This document shows positions 60,657-64,000 of a stretch of 64,000 nucleotides of DNA, in pieces; positions within the stretch are counted from its first letter, which is position 1, and each line of letters begins with the position of its first letter. Origin of the DNA: Hymenobacter canadensis. GTDB taxonomy: Bacteria; Bacteroidota; Bacteroidia; Cytophagales; Hymenobacteraceae. The stretch spans positions 496,001 through 560,000 of the forward strand of contig NZ_CP114767.1 of assembly GCF_027359925.1 (NCBI RefSeq). Direction: 5' to 3'. The translations under genes and the position numbers were made by a program. The notes beneath the pieces were generated by a model that made no database searches, had not been told where the DNA came from, and saw nothing but the letters and a program-made list of their open reading frames with translations.

Positions 60657-60792
60657 GCCAGGGTGTGCGTGCACGGAGTGCCTGCGGAAAGCAAGAGTAA
60701 GGCTTCATTATTTTTCGCCAGTGATACGCTGGGTGGCAGCCGCTACGTTGAATATCAGCGCTGTTATGTGTTGCATCTCTAGGTCTTGGTCC

Positions 60793-61278
60793 ATGTATAA
60801 AGTCTTCTTTACAATGCTCGGCTGCTTGGCGGCCACCGCGGCCACTGCCCAAACTGACTGCTCTGCCCCCGTACTGCAAGTATTGCACAATGGGCAGGCC
60901 ATACCAGCCACCGGCAGCGCACTGCCCGCCAGTGCGCAGATGCGTCTGGTGCCCGCGCCTGGCTGCCCAGCGGCAGGCAGCTACTGCGCCACTGGCGCCG
61001 AAGTCACGCTGGTTCGGGCCGGCCGGCCAGTGCTGCCCATCATGCTCGTGCCTCAGTCCCGCCTCGACCTGCGGCCGTTGCAGCGCATAGCCCAGCCCGG
61101 GGACCATCTTTTCGTGTTCATCCCCTATGAAAACCTGCTCGTAGTAGCCGCCGACGGTTCACAGCGCCCTTACGCCAAACCCACACCTAAGCCCGGCCGG
61201 CTGGATCTAACCCCCGACGACGCGAAAGGCATAAGTTTCAAGTGGCTCATAGTACAGCCGGGATTGGGCGCAAAGTAG
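60793..61278 (+). CDS. Hypothetical secreted protein
   Basis: 161 residues from the ATG at 60793; signal peptide MYKVFFTMLGCLAATAATAQ. The mature protein has four Cys (TDCSAPVL, PAPGCPAAGSYCATG) that may form disulfides, then RPVLPIMLVPQSRLDLRPLQ and PGDHLFVFIPYENLLVVAAD. No recognised family. It overlaps nothing and ends just before a convergent channel gene. Confidence 0.68.
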   Translation: MYKVFFTMLGCLAATAATAQTDCSAPVLQVLHNGQAIPATGSALPASAQMRLVPAPGCPAAGSYCATGAEVTLVRAGRPVLPIMLVPQSRLDLRPLQRIAQPGDHLFVFIPYENLLVVAADGSQRPYAKPTPKPGRLDLTPDDAKGISFKWLIVQPGLGAK

Positions 61279-61293
61279 CGTGCGTACGCCCCG

Positions 61294-62136
61294 CTACAGC
61301 TTCTCGCCGCAGCGCCAGCAATACTCAGCGTCGGGGCGGTGCTCCGGGGCCTGGCACACGTGGCATAGCGCCTGCCTGAAGGCGGGCGGGGCGGCGGGGC
61401 GGCCGCTGGCCGGCAGCGCCATCTGGGCCGACACGATGCCCGTGGGCACGGCAATGATGGCGTAGCCCATAATCATCAGCACCGACGCCAGGCTCTGGCC
61501 CAGCACCGTGGCCGGCGAAATGTCGCCGTAGCCTACCGTCGTCAGCGTCACGATGGCCCAGTATACGCTTTTCGGGATGCTGGTGAAGCCGTTCTGGCCG
61601 CCTTCCACCACGTACATGAGCGTGCCCACCACAATGGTCAGGGTGAAAACGGCCGTCAGGAACACCAGAATCTTGAAGCGGCTGGCCCGCAGCGCCTGCA
61701 CGATAAACTCGCCTTCGCCCACAAACTGCCCCAGCTTGAAGATGCGGAACACCCGCAGCAGCCGCAGCGTCCGAATCACGAGCAGGTAGCGGCTGCCGGC
61801 CAGCACCAGCGCCGCCAACGTGGGCACTATCGACAGGAAGTCGATAATGCCGAGCAGACTTAGCGCGTAGGCCAGCGGTCGCCGCACCACCAGCAGGCGC
61901 AGCACATATTCCACCAGAAACAGGCCCGTAAACACCCATTCCACCACCCGCAGCGCGGGCCCATACTGCGCCTCAATGCTGCGGACGCTTTCCAGCATCA
62001 CAGCCAGCACGCTCAGCACGATGGCCACCAGCAGCACAATATCAAACAGCTGCCCCGCCCGCGTATCAGATTCGAAGATGATGCGGTAGGCGTTTTGCTT
62101 CCAGGCAGGCGCGTTTTCGCGGGGGCGGATATTCAT
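61294..62136 (-). CDS. Voltage-gated-type K+ channel with C-terminal zinc ribbon
   Basis: 280 residues. Six hydrophobic helices: DIVLLVAIVLSVLAVMLESV (S1), VEWVFTGLFLVEYVLRLLVV, a basic S4-like segment RYLLVIRTLRLLRVFRIFKL, then KILVFLTAVFTLTIVVGTLM, the selectivity filter TLTTVGYGDISP near residue 203 and the last pore helix GQSLASVLMIMGYAIIAVPT. After this comes ALCHVCQAPEHRPDAEYCWR and CGEKL, a CxxC...CxxC zinc ribbon. The channel passes K+ with a voltage-sensing-like domain; the ribbon may bind a regulator or metal. Confidence 0.9.
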   Translation of the reverse strand: MNIRPRENAPAWKQNAYRIIFESDTRAGQLFDIVLLVAIVLSVLAVMLESVRSIEAQYGPALRVVEWVFTGLFLVEYVLRLLVVRRPLAYALSLLGIIDFLSIVPTLAALVLAGSRYLLVIRTLRLLRVFRIFKLGQFVGEGEFIVQALRASRFKILVFLTAVFTLTIVVGTLMYVVEGGQNGFTSIPKSVYWAIVTLTTVGYGDISPATVLGQSLASVLMIMGYAIIAVPTGIVSAQMALPASGRPAAPPAFRQALCHVCQAPEHRPDAEYCWRCGEKL

Positions 62137-62261
62137 AGGCGGCAGGAAGGCGGCAGCAGGAGAGAAGAATCTCGTTGCCGACCACCGGGGTAGGTCCTGG
62201 CTTACGAAAAATGCCTGAGCCCGGCCGACGCGCTAACGTGCGGAACGGATTGCCAGCGCGG

Positions 62262-63218
62262 CTACTGGCGCCCGGCCAGCACTTCGTGCACTTGCGTCCA
62301 CCGGATTTCGGGGTACCGGTCGTTGTCGAGCGGTTCGGCCAGCTTGGCCTGCCCGCTGAACATATTGTGCAGGTACTGCATGCCCTGCCACGGCGGAAAT
62401 ACCTCGTTGCTGGCCGGCATCAGCGCTTTCGTCACCTGTACCACCTTGCCGAAAGCGCCCAGCCCGCCTACCCGAAACAGCTTGTACGGCTGCCCCGTGG
62501 CCCGCGTGGCCGCTGCCTGCAGCCCCCGGATGCTCGCCACCTCGCCCGCCACGCGCAGGTAGCGCGGCGTAGTGGGGTCGAGGGCGGCGGCGGCCGTGAA
62601 TTCGGCGGTGTTGGTCATGGTCGTGAAGTCCAGCGGCTGGTCGGCGTCGCCCCAGTACACCACGCGCTTCGGGCCCGGCAGCACCACGGGCGCCTGCCCG
62701 GTCAGCAGGTCCATAAACATGCCGTTGAGCACCGAGGTGGCCTGAATGGGCGCCTGCTCCAGCCGCCGCTGAAACTCGCGGCGCAGGTCGAAATTGCGGT
62801 TCGAACCCTCGGGCAGCCGCGTGAAGTCAGCCGAAAAGTCGGAGGGGATGAAGCGCTGTACGCTGGCCGCCACGGCCGCATCGAGCAGCTGCGTCTGGGC
62901 GTCCACAATCACCTCCCGCAGCCCCGAAAGCGCCGATACTACGCACGATGCCCCGGCGCAGGCCGCCGTCAGCGCCGCCGCGTCGGAGTAGTCGGCAGCT
63001 ACTACTTCCACGCCCTGCAGCCGCAGCGAAGTGGCCTCGGCCCCGGCCACGGCACCGGGGCGCACCAGGGCCCGCACGGTGGCCCCGCGCTGGCGCAGGA
63101 AATGAGCAATCAGCAAGCCCAGCTGCCCGGTAGCGCCGGCCAGCACCACAGTGCCGCGCGAGGTGGGAATAGCAGAGGAGGCGGTAGCGGAGCGCGGGGC
63201 TGAGGAAGCAGAATCCAT
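62262..63218 (-). CDS. NmrA-family NAD(P)-binding protein
   Basis: 318 residues. A Ser/Ala-rich leader precedes VVLAGATGQLGLLIAHFLRQ, the Rossmann GATGxxG motif, then RALVRPGAVAGAE, VEVVAADYSDAAAL and IPSDFSADFTRLPEGSNRNF, typical of NmrA/isoflavone-reductase-like (aromatic alcohol reductase-like) proteins; the usual catalytic Lys neighbourhood is not obvious. May be a redox sensor or small-molecule reductase. The first 20 residues lack structure, so a downstream start is possible. Confidence 0.86.
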   Translation of the reverse strand: MDSASSAPRSATASSAIPTSRGTVVLAGATGQLGLLIAHFLRQRGATVRALVRPGAVAGAEATSLRLQGVEVVAADYSDAAALTAACAGASCVVSALSGLREVIVDAQTQLLDAAVAASVQRFIPSDFSADFTRLPEGSNRNFDLRREFQRRLEQAPIQATSVLNGMFMDLLTGQAPVVLPGPKRVVYWGDADQPLDFTTMTNTAEFTAAAALDPTTPRYLRVAGEVASIRGLQAAATRATGQPYKLFRVGGLGAFGKVVQVTKALMPASNEVFPPWQGMQYLHNMFSGQAKLAEPLDNDRYPEIRWTQVHEVLAGRQ

Positions 63219-63424
63219 ACAAAGGAAGTGTCGGCGTGAGGGCGTAATACCCAGATGTGCCCCCGAAGGTTATGCAGAGCAACTGCCAGTCGTTGCTTGA
63301 ACATATTGCCACCCAGGTACCCCGCGGTAGCTTGCTTTGCCGGCTTAAAATCGGTATTTTCATCTATTGTGGCAGGCCGTAGATCTGGTCTGGAGTTGCT
63401 TTTTGCTGCCGCAAGGTTTGGCGT

Positions 63425-63853
63425 ATGCACCATATCGTCTATCAAAGCACCGCCGTAGGGCATCCTACCACTGCCGCTCTCCGGCAGTTGCTCCGGCAGG
63501 CGCGCAGCAGCAACCGGCAACTGGGAATCACGGGCTTGCTGCTGTTCAGCAACGATAGTTTCCTGCAGGTACTGGAAGGCGAGCAGTCCGCCACGGAAGC
63601 CCTTTACAGCCGCATTACCGCCGACTACCGCCACACCTGTATCCTCCGGCTTTCCAACGGTTTCATTCCGCAGCGTATCTTCCCCGACTGGTCTATGGGC
63701 TTTCAGTCGCTCTCCGGCGAGGATTTCGGGCGCCTGACCGGCTACATAAACCCTTACCGCTCCGACTTCCTCGACAGGCACCTACCCGAAATGGATGAAG
63801 GCATGCTTTGTCTGCTCCGGTCGTTTGTGGTGGAAGACGGCTGGCAGCTCTGA
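63425..63853 (+). CDS. Single-domain BLUF photoreceptor
   Basis: 142 residues. BLUF (blue light using FAD) key residues are present: Tyr in MHHIVYQSTAV, Asn in ARSSNRQLGITGLLLF, Gln in NDSFLQVLEGE, and the Trp/Met pair in FPDWSMGFQ. Further RHTCILRLSNGF and a C-terminal capping helix. Senses blue light by rewiring the flavin-Gln hydrogen bonds and passes the state to a partner protein. No effector domain, so a partner must exist elsewhere. The last gene of the window. Confidence 0.9.
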   Translation: MHHIVYQSTAVGHPTTAALRQLLRQARSSNRQLGITGLLLFSNDSFLQVLEGEQSATEALYSRITADYRHTCILRLSNGFIPQRIFPDWSMGFQSLSGEDFGRLTGYINPYRSDFLDRHLPEMDEGMLCLLRSFVVEDGWQL

Positions 63854-64000
63854 CGCCTTCTGAACGCGGGCCCGTCAAAGCCGGGCAGCACACAAAACCA
63901 GTTGATTTGCTCCGCGCCAGTAGACTGCGTGGCCGAAGCCGGATACTATTTCCACGAATAGCGGCCAAAGTGAATAAAATCTTAAAAGTGCCGTTTATCG
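63854..64000. other. Window end, nothing recognised
   Basis: The final 147 nt contain only short frames on both strands that look like shadows. Confidence 0.3.

Noticed and set aside
62800..62820. tRNA T-loop-like GGTTCGAACC
   Set aside because: Inside the NmrA-like gene with no cloverleaf around it.

Overview
The window looks like a chromosomal segment of a high-GC Bacteroidota, most likely Hymenobacter or a close Hymenobacteraceae/Cytophagales relative. This rests on GC-rich third codon positions, several -7 boxes of the Bacteroidota type (TAnnTTTG), few Shine-Dalgarno sites, Bacteroidota-style proteins, and many dispersed palindromes of the kind that fill Hymenobacter intergenic regions. 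The species assignment is inference. I saw no rRNA, tRNA, CRISPR array, transposase or prophage gene.

Layout. 1-9.6 kb: the start of an EamA-type transporter, a secreted SUMF1-like protein, a glycine-rich-domain/TIGR04222-like pair with a Cys-Gly tail, a topoisomerase III with a TTG start, two tandem secreted paralogues of lower GC, a DUF2905 gene broken by one stop codon, and an Lgt-like membrane protein fused to a beta-rich domain. 10-24 kb: an SDR/DUF2867 protein, lysC-lysA (aspartate kinase and diaminopimelate decarboxylase) separated by a long inverted repeat, a slipin, small unknowns, an M28 peptidase, and a sigma-54 response regulator overlapping a large hybrid histidine kinase.

24.4-39.2 kb: a minus-strand exopolysaccharide cluster. 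In transcription order it has a membrane-tethered receiver protein, a Wza-like lipoprotein, a Wzz/GumC-like chain-length protein whose kinase part lacks a P-loop, a flippase, a glycosyltransferase, an O-antigen ligase/polymerase and a small unknown ending in a terminator. Then come a three-domain phosphotransferase/nucleotidyltransferase/thymidylate-kinase-like protein, a hexapeptide acyltransferase and three more glycosyltransferases, mostly joined by ATGA overlaps. No priming glycosyltransferase is in view. 39.7-41.2 kb: a secreted protein of seven repeats with an exact 61-residue period.

41.3-48.2 kb: a biotin cluster in the order bioB, bioF, SAM methyltransferase, bioD, bioA, ketoacyl synthase, with a palindrome in each gap from bioB to bioA. 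48.3-57.7 kb: housekeeping and hypothetical genes (maa-like acetyltransferase, YiaA/B-like protein, RluF, prolyl-aminopeptidase-like hydrolase, YebC, MBL hydrolase). Within and after this lie two decayed genes that both fit histidine utilisation: an internally deleted arginase/formimidoylglutamase-like gene and a urocanate hydratase remnant with several stops. 58.5-64 kb: a VapBC-like pair, an F420/NADP-type reductase, small secreted or membrane unknowns, a K+ channel with a C-terminal zinc ribbon, an NmrA-like reductase and a single-domain BLUF photoreceptor.

Best candidates for something new are the three-domain EPS protein, the EPS control arrangement (tethered receiver, pseudo-kinase co-polymerase, nearby sigma-54 pair), the ketosynthase coupled to biotin genes, the Lgt-like fusion, and the way palindromic repeats have entered coding sequences and every gap between bioB and bioA.
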